A stretch of 22,976 nucleotides of DNA from Anaerolineales bacterium UBA4823 (GTDB lineage Bacteria; Chloroflexota; Anaerolineae; Anaerolineales; UBA4823): NCBI GenBank assembly GCA_002402275.1, contig DHFN01000102.1, positions 1 through 22,976 on the forward strand, given 5' to 3'. A program made the translations under genes and the position numbers. Position 1 is the stretch's first letter; the number at the start of each line of letters is the position of its first letter. Shown in pieces: positions 1 through 7,817 of this stretch. The notes beneath the pieces were generated by a model, which was given only the letters and a program-made list of their open reading frames with translations, searched no databases and was not told the origin of the DNA.

Positions 1-2
1 TT

Positions 3-644
3 CGGCATGAGCTCGAATTAATTTTTATTGAACAAAATGCAAATTCTATTTTGGAACGTTTGAATGGATTGGGAATATTGAAGATCATCCACCCCGAACT
101 ATTATGGGATAATTGGGCTATATCCAAAAGTAGGCTGATTGACCAAGATTTTCATATTCAAGGACTCGAAATCGATATTCGTGATATAGATACTCGCCGC
201 AAACTTTATTATATTTTACTGACAATCCGTTTAGATATATCTTCTATCGAAGAATTATTAAGTATATTACGGATTCCGACCAAAACAAAACGGGTGATTT
301 TAGAAACAAAGAAATTATGGGATAATCAAGAAATATTAGCTGGAGAAAATATTCGAAGTCTCATCGAAATTTTAAATGGTATCTCTTCATTTTCTATGGT
401 AGCTATAGCCCTTTTTATGGATAATGAGACAGGTAAAAATAATATCGAAAATTACATTAATCATTGGTCAAAAATCAAAAGTGATACTGATAGTAGAATT
501 TTAAAGAATATGGGTATCCTTCCTGGACCGATCTATCGGAAAATATTTAGCGAGTTACGAATTGCGCGAATAGAAGGAAAGGTGATATCTGAAGCCGATG
601 AATTAAAATTAATTGACGAGATTCTTCAAAAAGAAGAAAAGTGA
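3..644 (+). CDS. C-terminal part of a CCA-adding / poly(A) polymerase-family nucleotidyltransferase (5' truncated by window edge)
   Basis: The reading frame is open from base 3 and has no good start: the first candidate is a TTG at 51 inside conserved-looking sequence, so the gene begins upstream of the window. The visible 213 residues are all-helical in character. The opening (RHELELIFIEQNANSILERL, then NGLGILKIIHPELLWD) resembles the RNA-binding and C-terminal helical region of tRNA nucleotidyltransferase/poly(A) polymerase proteins, where an RHEL segment is followed by a helix pair ending near a 'hPxL' motif. The catalytic N-terminal DxD head is not in the window, so activity (CCA addition to tRNA 3' ends versus another nucleotidyltransferase role) cannot be judged. 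It ends one base before the next ATG, suggesting co-transcription with the acetyltransferase. The family call rests on recall of conserved patterns and is moderately sure. Confidence 0.6.
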   Translation, partial: RHELELIFIEQNANSILERLNGLGILKIIHPELLWDNWAISKSRLIDQDFHIQGLEIDIRDIDTRRKLYYILLTIRLDISSIEELLSILRIPTKTKRVILETKKLWDNQEILAGENIRSLIEILNGISSFSMVAIALFMDNETGKNNIENYINHWSKIKSDTDSRILKNMGILPGPIYRKIFSELRIARIEGKVISEADELKLIDEILQKEEK

Positions 645-645
645 T

Positions 646-1188
646 ATGGAAAAAACTGGAATAATTCGATTTGTAGAAGAAAGCGACCTTATGGCTTTAG
701 AATGGAATGGTGAGTATTCTCGCTATCGGAATATGTATCGTGAAATATATTGCCAATCTTTAACTGGTAACACTCTTCTGTGGGTTCTTGAAATAGATAA
801 AATTGGAATTATCGGGCAAATATTTGCCCAGATAAATAGCGGGAATAAAAAATTTGCAGATGGCAAGCAGAGAGCCTACCTTTTTTCCTTTCGAGTAAAA
901 AACCAATTTCAAAACCAGGGGTGGGGAACACAGTTATTGGACAACACCGAATACTATTTTACTAAAAGAGGTTTTCTATATACCACCCTAAATGTCTCAA
1001 AGGATAATCAAAATGCGCTCCGATTCTATTTGAATCGTGGATATAAAATTGTGGGAGAAGAGAAAGGGGTCTGGTCTTATGTAGATCCGGAGGGAAATAA
1101 TCAAATAGTAAACGATCCATCATGGCGAATGGAAAAAATGTTGTTTATGCAAAAAATGACACTTGCGAATGAAGATAAATTATGTTAA
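646..1188 (+). CDS. GNAT-family N-acetyltransferase, 180 aa
   Basis: This is a single-domain GCN5-related acetyltransferase, predicted to be cytosolic and to move acetyl from acetyl-CoA to an amine; the substrate is unknown. The acetyl-CoA pyrophosphate-binding loop reads QNQGWG at residues 89-94, fitting the family's Q/R-x-x-G-x-G/A motif A, and it follows a beta-strand (AYLFSFRV). The motif B region NQNALRFYLNRGYK at 121-134 is the usual 'N-x-x-A-x-x-x-Y-x-x-x-G-F/Y' that closes the fold. I chose the ATG at 646 because it follows the upstream stop (642-644) by one base and has purine-rich sequence ahead of it; an in-frame TTG at 613 would add 11 residues that overlap the previous gene. The coupling suggests a two-gene unit with the nucleotidyltransferase. 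The nusA promoter starts inside its last codons. Confidence 0.85.
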   Translation: MEKTGIIRFVEESDLMALEWNGEYSRYRNMYREIYCQSLTGNTLLWVLEIDKIGIIGQIFAQINSGNKKFADGKQRAYLFSFRVKNQFQNQGWGTQLLDNTEYYFTKRGFLYTTLNVSKDNQNALRFYLNRGYKIVGEEKGVWSYVDPEGNNQIVNDPSWRMEKMLFMQKMTLANEDKLC

Positions 1189-1191
1189 AAT
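1163..1191 (+). promoter_or_regulatory. Predicted sigma70-type promoter for the nusA operon
   Basis: TTGCGA (1163-1168), a 17-base spacer and TAAAAT (1186-1191) fit a housekeeping promoter. It sits across the end of the acetyltransferase gene, so transcription would start near 1198 and give a leader of about 107 bases before nusA. Confidence 0.5.
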
Positions 1192-1212
1192 AGGATTTGC
1201 TAGATAGCGGGT

Positions 1213-1258
1213 TATGTTGAGACAACATAGTAGAAAAGTGGGTCACCCCCACTTTTCT
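1213..1258 (+). promoter_or_regulatory. Two tandem hairpins in the nusA leader (possible attenuator)
   Basis: The first hairpin is TATGTTG (1213-1219), a 3-base loop and CAACATA (1223-1229). The second is an 11-bp perfect stem, 1232-1242 with 1248-1258, around a 5-base loop (TCACC). The stem's 3' arm ends in a TTTTCT run and is followed by TCTTG, so it could work as a leaky terminator or antitermination target. Structured leaders ahead of nusA operons are common in other bacteria, where NusA can control its own operon; that role here is inference. Confidence 0.55.
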
Positions 1259-1305
1259 TCTTGTATGAATTGTAGTGTTTGGAAAAGCATGGAGAGAATG
1301 GATAA

Positions 1306-3255
1306 ATGAAGAACGAGTTTGTTTTAGCCTTTAACGAGGTTCTTGAAGAAAAACAATTACCCAAAGAAATAATCGTATCAGCTTTGGAAGCAGCTTTAGC
1401 TTCGGCATATCGAAAATCAGAAAATGCTTCTAACGCCCAACCTGTGGAAGCAAAAATAGATTTGCAAACCGGACAGGTAACTATATATGCGGAAAAAGAA
1501 ATTGTAGAGGCAGTTCAAGATCCCCGAACGGAGGTTTCTTTAGAAGAAGCACGAAAAGTAGAGGCGGATGCTAAGATTGGAGGAATGGTGCTTGTAGAAA
1601 GCACGCCAAAAGATTTTGGCAGAGTCGCTGCTCAAACTGCGCGGCAAGTCATCCAACAGCGTATTCGCGAGGCAGAGCGAGATGCCCAGCTCGAACACTA
1701 TCGCCACCAGGTAGGCGAGATTGTAAGTGGAATGATCCAAGCAATTAACCAGCAAGGGTTAACTCTCGGTTTAGAGATGAAAGCGGAAGGTTTTATGCCG
1801 CGGAAAGAGATGATTCCCGGCGAACGATATCGCGTCCATGAACGTGTTCGAGCTATTTTACTCGAAGTAAAAGAGAATACTAAGGGACCACAAATTATTC
1901 TTTCTCGGGGGCATCGGAACTTTTTACGTCGTTTACTTGAAAATGAGGTGCCAGAAATTTATCATGGCATGATCGAAATCAGATCCATTGCCCGTGAACC
2001 AGGACAACGTTCAAAGGTTGCAGTCTCAGCGCTCCAAGCTGGGGTAGACCCAGTTGGAGCTTGCGTCGGAATGCGGGGGATGCGCATCCAGGCAATTGTC
2101 AGAGAATTAAATGACGAGAAAATTGATGTTATTGAATGGAATTCGGATCCTGCAGTTTATATCTCGAAAGCATTAAGTCCAGCCCGTGTAACCGGTGTTT
2201 ACCTCAATGAACGTTCAAAAGGCACGAAAACAGCCACAGTGGTTGTTCCGGAAGATCAATTAAGCCTGGCAATTGGTAGAGACGGTCAAAATGCTCGACT
2301 GGCTGCTCGGTTAACATCGTGGAAAATTGATATTAAGAGTCTGCCAGAAGCTGCGACCGAGGCTCTCCATAAACTGCAGACCAATCCAGAATATGAGCCA
2401 TTTGCTGAGATGGAAAAGGAAGTCGTTCCACAGATCGAAAATATTTTAGCTAAGAAAGCTGAAGGAAGACCGGTAACTCCGGAAGAATATCAGGTTTTAA
2501 GCCAATTTGTTGATCGGATTGAACGAGGAATTTTACGTCAAAAATCCGGCGAAAAATACATTGAAGAAGAACGTGAGCGAATTGAGGCTGCTCATATTCC
2601 GGATGAGGCATTTGATATTCCTCTCGAAGATTTAGGATTACCCGTGCGGTATACTAATTTATTAAGCGGAGCGGGTTATTTAAGTGTTGGCGATTTGATG
2701 CTGCAACTCAAGCTTGACCAAAACCCCATTCTTAAGTTAGAAGGTATTGGACCAAAAGCGATGGCGGTCATCGAAGAGGCATTAGAAAAATTACCTTTTG
2801 CTTCCCAGCCTGAAGAAATAGAAGAGCAATCAATAGGATTAATTAATGAGACCATAGCTGAGGAAGTGATCATTGAGGAAAAATTAGAGATTATACCTAA
2901 TGAAGAAGAAGGGTTAGAAAAAATACCGGAAGAAGGTGAACCTTTAAGCCAGGAAATAATAGCACAACCTTCCCCTCAAGAAGAAGTTCAAACCGAAGAA
3001 GAAGTTGAAGAAATAGAGACTCCTTCAGATAAAGAGCCTTCCTTAGATGACTTATTCAAATGGCCTCCGGATAAAATCGAATTCGAAACGGTTGAGTCTG
3101 AAGAGGATGAGGATGAATCGGACGCTGAAAAGAAGAAGAAAAAGAAAAAGAAAAAATTTGTCGAAATGGAATTCGATCCCGATCGAGATACGACGATCGT
3201 TAAGAAAAAGCGTAAACGAGATGGATCCCAATGGGAAGAGGATTGGGATGTATAA
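1306..3255 (+). CDS. nusA: Transcription termination/antitermination factor NusA with long charged C-terminal extension
   Basis: NusA binds RNA polymerase and nascent RNA and controls pausing, termination and antitermination. Domains in order: RNAP-binding N-terminal domain (about 1-125, with ALEAALASAYRK), S1 domain (about 136-200), KH1 (with GMRG at 255-258) and KH2 (with GRDG at 324-327). A linker follows, then a helix-hairpin-helix-like repeat (about 440-492, LEGIGPKAM). Residues 500-608 form a low-complexity, Glu-rich acidic tail, followed by nine lysines (609-617) and a basic/acidic end (VEMEFDPDRD..., WEEDWDV). At 649 residues it is far longer than the roughly 350-residue Firmicutes form; the extra length is the charged tail. 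The ATG at 1306 has AGAGAATGGATAA just upstream. rimP, usually the preceding gene, is missing. ylxR follows after 16 bases. Confidence 0.97.
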   Translation: MKNEFVLAFNEVLEEKQLPKEIIVSALEAALASAYRKSENASNAQPVEAKIDLQTGQVTIYAEKEIVEAVQDPRTEVSLEEARKVEADAKIGGMVLVESTPKDFGRVAAQTARQVIQQRIREAERDAQLEHYRHQVGEIVSGMIQAINQQGLTLGLEMKAEGFMPRKEMIPGERYRVHERVRAILLEVKENTKGPQIILSRGHRNFLRRLLENEVPEIYHGMIEIRSIAREPGQRSKVAVSALQAGVDPVGACVGMRGMRIQAIVRELNDEKIDVIEWNSDPAVYISKALSPARVTGVYLNERSKGTKTATVVVPEDQLSLAIGRDGQNARLAARLTSWKIDIKSLPEAATEALHKLQTNPEYEPFAEMEKEVVPQIENILAKKAEGRPVTPEEYQVLSQFVDRIERGILRQKSGEKYIEEERERIEAAHIPDEAFDIPLEDLGLPVRYTNLLSGAGYLSVGDLMLQLKLDQNPILKLEGIGPKAMAVIEEALEKLPFASQPEEIEEQSIGLINETIAEEVIIEEKLEIIPNEEEGLEKIPEEGEPLSQEIIAQPSPQEEVQTEEEVEEIETPSDKEPSLDDLFKWPPDKIEFETVESEEDEDESDAEKKKKKKKKKFVEMEFDPDRDTTIVKKKRKRDGSQWEEDWDV

Positions 3256-3271
3256 GAATCGGTTTTAAGAT

Positions 3272-3553
3272 ATGCCCAAAAAAGGATTGAAACCTAAGCA
3301 TATACCGTATAGAACTTGCGTGGGTTGTCGTGAAGTGCAACCAAAAAGAAATCTTATCCGTATTGTTCGAGGTACTAATGGTGTTGAAATAGACTCAACT
3401 GGGAAAATGCCTGGTAGAGGAGCTTACCTACATGACCAAAAAAGTTGTTGGGAATTAGGTTTAAAAGGAAACCTAGCACGGGCATTAAAAACGGAATTAA
3501 CGGCAGAAGAACATGAGCGATTAATAGAATTCGCCAGGAATTTACCTGAATGA
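3272..3553 (+). CDS. rnpM: YlxR/RnpM family RNA-binding protein (DUF448), 93 aa
   Basis: This is a small basic protein of the YlxR family, found almost always between nusA and infB. In Firmicutes the homologue (RnpM) binds the RNase P RNA and modulates its activity; the same role here is inferred. Family motifs are clear: RTCVGCR near residue 14, with the two conserved cysteines, and GRGAYLH near residue 49. A further Cys follows in KSCWE. The length is normal. It starts 16 bases after nusA and is followed by a 107-base gap before infB. That gap is where Firmicutes usually carry ylxQ (an L7Ae-like protein), and no such reading frame is present. Confidence 0.93.
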   Translation: MPKKGLKPKHIPYRTCVGCREVQPKRNLIRIVRGTNGVEIDSTGKMPGRGAYLHDQKSCWELGLKGNLARALKTELTAEEHERLIEFARNLPE

Positions 3554-3660
3554 ATCCGTAAAATCATTTTCTGAAATCGCTTGTTTGAATCAGCTTGGAA
3601 TATTGTTGTTGCGCCTGCCTTCTTGCTGATAATAACCGTAAAATTTAGAGGAGGTTAAAT

Positions 3661-5469
3661 ATGAATAATACTGGGCAGAGCGTAAAATCCATTTACCTAC
3701 CCGCAACGATTACCATCCGTGATCTGGCAAAGGTCATTGATGTAAGTCCGATTGATGTAATTAAGAAATTAATGGCAAATGGTGTAATGGCGAATATCAA
3801 TCAACAGATTGATTTTGATACTGCTGCGATCGTCGCTGCTGAGATGGGTTACGAAGCTAGTCTTGAAATTGAAGAATTGGAAAAGAAACAAGACTTTGGA
3901 GAAATTCCCTTGTGGAGGCAAATAATTCTCTCCGAAGATTCCAGTCAGCTGACCAATCGGCCACCCGTAGTTACAATTTTAGGTCACGTTGACCATGGAA
4001 AAACGACCTTATTAGATGCTATTCGGAATACGAATGTTGCCGGCGAAGAGGCAGGGGGTATAACTCAACATATCGGAGCGTACCAAATTGAACACGACGG
4101 GCGTTTAATTACTTTTTTAGACACCCCAGGACATGCTGCTTTTACGGCGATGAGAGCTCGGGGAGCCCAAGGAGCAGATGTTGTGGTCTTAGTGGTGGCA
4201 GCAGATGATGGGGTTATGCCGCAAACCAAAGAGGCAGCAGCCCACGCCAAAGCAGCTCATGTTCCAATTATTGTTGCCTTGAACAAGATAGATAAACCAA
4301 ATGCAGATGTTGATCGAGTAAAACAGCAATTAGCTGAAATTGGATTGGTTCCAGATGAATGGGATGGGGATACAATTGTTGTTCCTATTTCTGCAAAACA
4401 AAAAAAAGGATTGGAAGATCTAATGGAAGCTATATTGTTGGTAGCAGATAATATGGATATTAAAGCGAATCCCCATGGGAAAATAATTGGTACGGTTATT
4501 GAAGCTAGAATTGACCGCGCCAAAGGAGTGCAAGCTACCCTGCTGGTGCAAAATGGGACTTTAGAGGTAGGCGATGTAGTGATTGCGGGTACTTCTTATG
4601 GGAAATTAAAAGCGATGTTCGATCACACTGGTAAAAAAGTCCGGAAAGCTGGACCATCTTCACCTGTTTCCGTAATGGGATTAAATGATGTACCTCATGC
4701 TGGTGAAATGTTCGAGGTTGTGGAATCGGAAAAAGACGCCCGCGCAAGAATTCTAGCACGGTCTCAAAGCCAACAAACCACTGACGCAGGTACGAAAAAA
4801 CCGATCACTTTGGAGCAATTGTTTGATCGTTTTCAAGCTGGTGATGTGAGGGAATTACGCTTAATCATCAAGGCAGATGTCCAAGGTTCCCTGGAACCCA
4901 TTGTTTCTTCTCTAAAGGAATTGAGCGAAGGAGATATTGCAGTAAACATTCTCCATGCTGAAACGGGAAACATAAGTGAAAACGACGTCATGTTAGCCTC
5001 TGCTTCTAATGCGGTGATCATTGGATTTAACGTACAAGCGGATTCAGCTGTAAAACACATGGCTGAAGCCGAAGGGGTCTCCATCCGATTGTATGATATT
5101 ATTTATCGCTTAACAGAGGATGTTGAGAAAGCTTTGAAAGGGATGCTTGAGCCAGAAGAAAAAGAGGTCATTCTTGGACACGCAGAGGTGCGAGCAGTCT
5201 TCCATATTTCAAAAGTCGGAAATATTGCTGGAAGCTATGTTACAGATGGCGAGATTCGACGAAATGCTCGAATAAGAGTTCTACGCAAAGGTGAGACTGT
5301 AGGTGTAGGAGCAATTTCTTCCTTGAAACATTTGACTGAAGATGTTCGGGAAATTAAACAAGGATATGAGTGTGGTATTGCTGTGAAAGGTTTCGATGCT
5401 TTCGAGAAAGGGGATATTTTGGAATGTTTTGCAATCGAGAAAGCCATAGTCAATAAGGATATATTTTAG
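3661..5469 (+). CDS. infB: Translation initiation factor IF-2 (short N-terminus)
   Basis: IF2 is the GTPase that brings fMet-tRNA to the 30S subunit and promotes subunit joining. The GTPase motifs are intact: G1 GHVDHGKT at 108-115, G3 DTPGH at 154-158, G4 NKID at 208-211 and SAK near 244. Downstream lie the beta-barrel domain II, the IF-2 domain 3 (about 400-500) and the fMet-tRNA-binding C-terminal barrel (about 510-602). The protein is 602 residues, lacking the long charged N-terminal region of enteric IF2 (890 in E. coli). Only one IF2_N-type subdomain is seen (about 14-65, TIRDLAKVIDVSPIDVIKKL). The ATG is preceded by a strong GAGGAGG Shine-Dalgarno at 3648-3654, consistent with high expression. 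rbfA follows after 12 bases. Confidence 0.98.
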   Translation: MNNTGQSVKSIYLPATITIRDLAKVIDVSPIDVIKKLMANGVMANINQQIDFDTAAIVAAEMGYEASLEIEELEKKQDFGEIPLWRQIILSEDSSQLTNRPPVVTILGHVDHGKTTLLDAIRNTNVAGEEAGGITQHIGAYQIEHDGRLITFLDTPGHAAFTAMRARGAQGADVVVLVVAADDGVMPQTKEAAAHAKAAHVPIIVALNKIDKPNADVDRVKQQLAEIGLVPDEWDGDTIVVPISAKQKKGLEDLMEAILLVADNMDIKANPHGKIIGTVIEARIDRAKGVQATLLVQNGTLEVGDVVIAGTSYGKLKAMFDHTGKKVRKAGPSSPVSVMGLNDVPHAGEMFEVVESEKDARARILARSQSQQTTDAGTKKPITLEQLFDRFQAGDVRELRLIIKADVQGSLEPIVSSLKELSEGDIAVNILHAETGNISENDVMLASASNAVIIGFNVQADSAVKHMAEAEGVSIRLYDIIYRLTEDVEKALKGMLEPEEKEVILGHAEVRAVFHISKVGNIAGSYVTDGEIRRNARIRVLRKGETVGVGAISSLKHLTEDVREIKQGYECGIAVKGFDAFEKGDILECFAIEKAIVNKDIF

Positions 5470-5481
5470 AAAGGATTAGCG

Positions 5482-5838
5482 GTGGTCTCAAAGGTTAGGT
5501 TAGAAAGAATTTCTGATCGGATTAAAGAAGGATTGTCTGAATTGATAATTAAGAATATTTCTGACCCTCGATTAGAAGGGATTTCGATTACAGATGTCAA
5601 AGTAGACCGGGCTTTAGCGTATGCGGATGTATATGTTTCAGCAGTTGAAGGAAAAGAACGATCAGAAGAAATATTAGCAGGATTGGAACATGCCCAAGGA
5701 TATTTGCGCTATACATTATCTCAACAAATAGAATTAAGAATATTTCCTCGTTTACGTTTCCATTGGGATCCCACTCCTGAAAAAGCTGAGGCAATCGAAA
5801 GAATCATTGCGTCACTAAATGTTCAAGATAAATCTTAA
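5482..5838 (+). CDS. rbfA: 30S ribosome-binding factor RbfA
   Basis: RbfA is a single KH-domain protein that binds immature 30S subunits and helps 16S rRNA 5'-end maturation. The 118 residues match the family's usual length. Recognisable segments are RLERISDRIKEGLSELI at the start, ISDPRLEGISITDVKV, the AYVYVS-like strand ALAYADVYVSAVEG, and the C-terminal PRLRFHWDPTPEKA segment, which matches the family's 'hP-x-L-x-F-x-x-D' signature. I take the GTG at 5482 as the start because AAGGA lies at 5471-5475 with good spacing and no ATG is nearby. It sits 12 bases after infB and 24 bases before the next start codon, as in a tight operon. Confidence 0.95.
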   Translation: MVSKVRLERISDRIKEGLSELIIKNISDPRLEGISITDVKVDRALAYADVYVSAVEGKERSEEILAGLEHAQGYLRYTLSQQIELRIFPRLRFHWDPTPEKAEAIERIIASLNVQDKS

Positions 5839-5862
5839 GATCAGAATTAGAGGTTGTCAATT

Positions 5863-6828
5863 TTGTTGGATATAAGTCATCAAGTAGGAAAAAAATTGCA
5901 GGAGGCAAATTTAATTTTAATCACCACCCATATCAGACCTGATGGAGATGCGCTTGGCTCATTAATTGGTCTAGGCATGGCACTGCTAAACGCAGGTAAA
6001 AACGTCCAGATGGTTATTGATGATCCAGTTCCTTATAATTTCCATCACTTGAATGGAAGTTCACTAATAAGTAATAAGATAAATAGGGAATTCGATCTAT
6101 CCATTGCGGTAGATTGCTCAGATGTTTCTCGAATTGGAGATATTGAGAAAAGTGGAATACATTGGGATATTAACATAGACCATCATATTACGAATGAAAG
6201 ATACGCTGAGATCAATTTGATTGATCCAGAAGCAGTCGCGACCTCGGAAATAATTGCTACACATTTACAGGAATGGGGTCTGCAATTCAACAAAGACGTA
6301 GCGGAAGCTCTTATGACTGGAATCTTAACCGATACCATCGGTTTTCGGACATATAATATGAAACCATCTGTCCTCAGGATCGCAGCGGATTTAATGGAAT
6401 ATGGAGCAGATTTACCCAACCTTTATGCCAATGGTTTATATCTTCGCTCATTCGAGGCGATGCGATTCTGGGGGGCAGGATTATCCCGTCTGGCTCGGAA
6501 AGGTCCGATAGTATGGACATTATTGACTATGGAAGATCGAAAAGCTGCTGGTTATACTGGTAAGGACGATGCGGATCTTATAAATGTTTTGTCTTCGATT
6601 AATAATTCTAAAGTGAGTGTTATTTTCGTTGAACAACCAAAGGGAAGGATTAAAATTAGTTGGAGAGCGATCTCTGGATTGGATGTTTCAAACATAGCTA
6701 TGCAATATGGAGGTGGAGGACATCCAGCGGCATCTGGAGCTGAGGTGAGTGGTGAAATGGATGCAATTGTTAAAGAAGTTTTGGAAAAAACTTATCAGCA
6801 ATTATTTGGAACAGAGAATTCTCTGTAA
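5863..6828 (+). CDS. nrnA: DHH/DHHA1 phosphoesterase, NrnA-type nanoRNase / pAp phosphatase
   Basis: This protein is predicted to degrade very short RNA oligonucleotides and dephosphorylate 3',5'-pAp, using metal ions bound by the DHH domain. The DHH-domain motifs appear in order: HIRPDGDALGS, which starts the family; AVDCSD; the namesake DHH in NIDHHITN; and the helix ATSEIIATHL. The C-terminal DHHA1 domain ends in GGGGHPAASGAEV. About 320 residues is normal. No ATG is available: a TTG at 5863 lies 9 bases after AGAGG (5849-5853) and is preferred, while the TTG at 5854 would touch that Shine-Dalgarno and the TTG at 5866 is also possible. nrnA between rbfA and truB is a familiar arrangement in Firmicutes and Chloroflexi. 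Confidence 0.92.
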   Translation: MLDISHQVGKKLQEANLILITTHIRPDGDALGSLIGLGMALLNAGKNVQMVIDDPVPYNFHHLNGSSLISNKINREFDLSIAVDCSDVSRIGDIEKSGIHWDINIDHHITNERYAEINLIDPEAVATSEIIATHLQEWGLQFNKDVAEALMTGILTDTIGFRTYNMKPSVLRIAADLMEYGADLPNLYANGLYLRSFEAMRFWGAGLSRLARKGPIVWTLLTMEDRKAAGYTGKDDADLINVLSSINNSKVSVIFVEQPKGRIKISWRAISGLDVSNIAMQYGGGGHPAASGAEVSGEMDAIVKEVLEKTYQQLFGTENSL

Positions 6829-6853
6829 ACATCAAAACAAATAGGGTGAAAAT

Positions 6854-7759
6854 ATGAGCATGGAACAAATAGAAAATATCGTATCAGGTGTTCTAGTGGT
6901 AGATAAACCGATCAACATGACCTCGCACGATGTTGTTCAGATTATAAGAAAAGGAACCGGCATTAGGCGTGCTGGACATACTGGAACATTAGACCCGCGT
7001 GCATCAGGCGTATTGGTTGTATTGATTGGACCGGCTGTCCGCTTAAGTGAATATGTTTCCGCCTCGGATAAGAGGTATCAGGCGACTATTCGCCTTGGAA
7101 GCTCTACTGATACTTATGATTCGGAAGGCTCAATCACAAATTCAGCTGATTGGGAAACGATCACCGAGGAACAATTTAATGAGGTTCTCCAAAAATTTGT
7201 TGGAGAAATTGAACAAGTACCACCCCCTTATTCTGCCGTGAAAGTCAAAGGAAGAAAGGCGTATGATCTAGCACGAGAAGGGGAAGAAGTTGATTTAGCT
7301 CCACGCTTAATTCAAGTTTACAGTTTGGAAGTGATTGAATGGGCTCCACCGGAAGTGGTTATTGACGTTTATTGTTCTTCTGGTACGTATGTGCGTTCAC
7401 TAGCCAATGATTTGGGAAAAGAGCTAGGATGTGGAGCTCATTTAATAGGTTTACGACGTACTAAAAGCGGGCGATTTACATTACGTGACGCTATCCCTCT
7501 AAGAAGATTACAAGAATCCTTCGAAGCGGGAACATGGTATCGGAACCTAATTCCCGCCGCAGAAGCGTTGGCTGAGTGGCCTATGGTTGAATTGGATGCA
7601 GACCAGGTTGAATTAATTCGCCATGGACATCGTGTGCCTGGCGAACCAACACCAAAAGGTTGGGCAAGAGGAGTGAGTGAACAGGGCGATCTAGTTGCTT
7701 TATTAGAATTTGACTTTGAAACAAACGAATGGCAACCCCGAAAAGTCTTTTTCTTATAA
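6854..7759 (+). CDS. truB: tRNA pseudouridine(55) synthase TruB
   Basis: TruB isomerises uridine 55 in the T-loop of tRNAs to pseudouridine and can act as a tRNA-folding chaperone. The N-terminal core has GVLVVDKPINMTSHDVV, the hallmark GHTGTLDPRASG with the catalytic Asp at residue 47, and YQATIRLGSSTDTYDSEG. The second conserved block is PPPYSAVKVKGRKAYDLAREG, then CSSGTYVRSLANDLG and an LRRTKSGRF segment. A short C-terminal domain follows; 301 residues is ordinary for the bacterial family. The ATG at 6854 has AGGGTG upstream at suitable spacing. It starts 25 bases after nrnA and is 58 bases before ribF. Confidence 0.97.
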   Translation: MSMEQIENIVSGVLVVDKPINMTSHDVVQIIRKGTGIRRAGHTGTLDPRASGVLVVLIGPAVRLSEYVSASDKRYQATIRLGSSTDTYDSEGSITNSADWETITEEQFNEVLQKFVGEIEQVPPPYSAVKVKGRKAYDLAREGEEVDLAPRLIQVYSLEVIEWAPPEVVIDVYCSSGTYVRSLANDLGKELGCGAHLIGLRRTKSGRFTLRDAIPLRRLQESFEAGTWYRNLIPAAEALAEWPMVELDADQVELIRHGHRVPGEPTPKGWARGVSEQGDLVALLEFDFETNEWQPRKVFFL

Positions 7760-7817
7760 TTTATGCTCGTTTTTATTTGAAAAAAGATAACGGTAGCTGA
7801 ACAGGTCAGCAAAAACA

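Noticed and set aside
51..644. A complete 197-residue protein starting at the TTG at 51
   Set aside because: The frame stays open to the window edge and the residues before it match the family, so the gene is truncated by the window.
3124..3159. The A-rich lysine codon run as a programmed frameshift or slippage site
   Set aside because: The run is broken by G every few bases with at most six A in a row, and the frame after it encodes an ordered ending, so no frameshift is needed.
3047..3268. A 73-residue, very basic open frame within the 3' end of nusA
   Set aside because: It is the +1 frame of the Glu/Lys-rich NusA tail; the Arg/Lys content follows from the A/G-rich codons.
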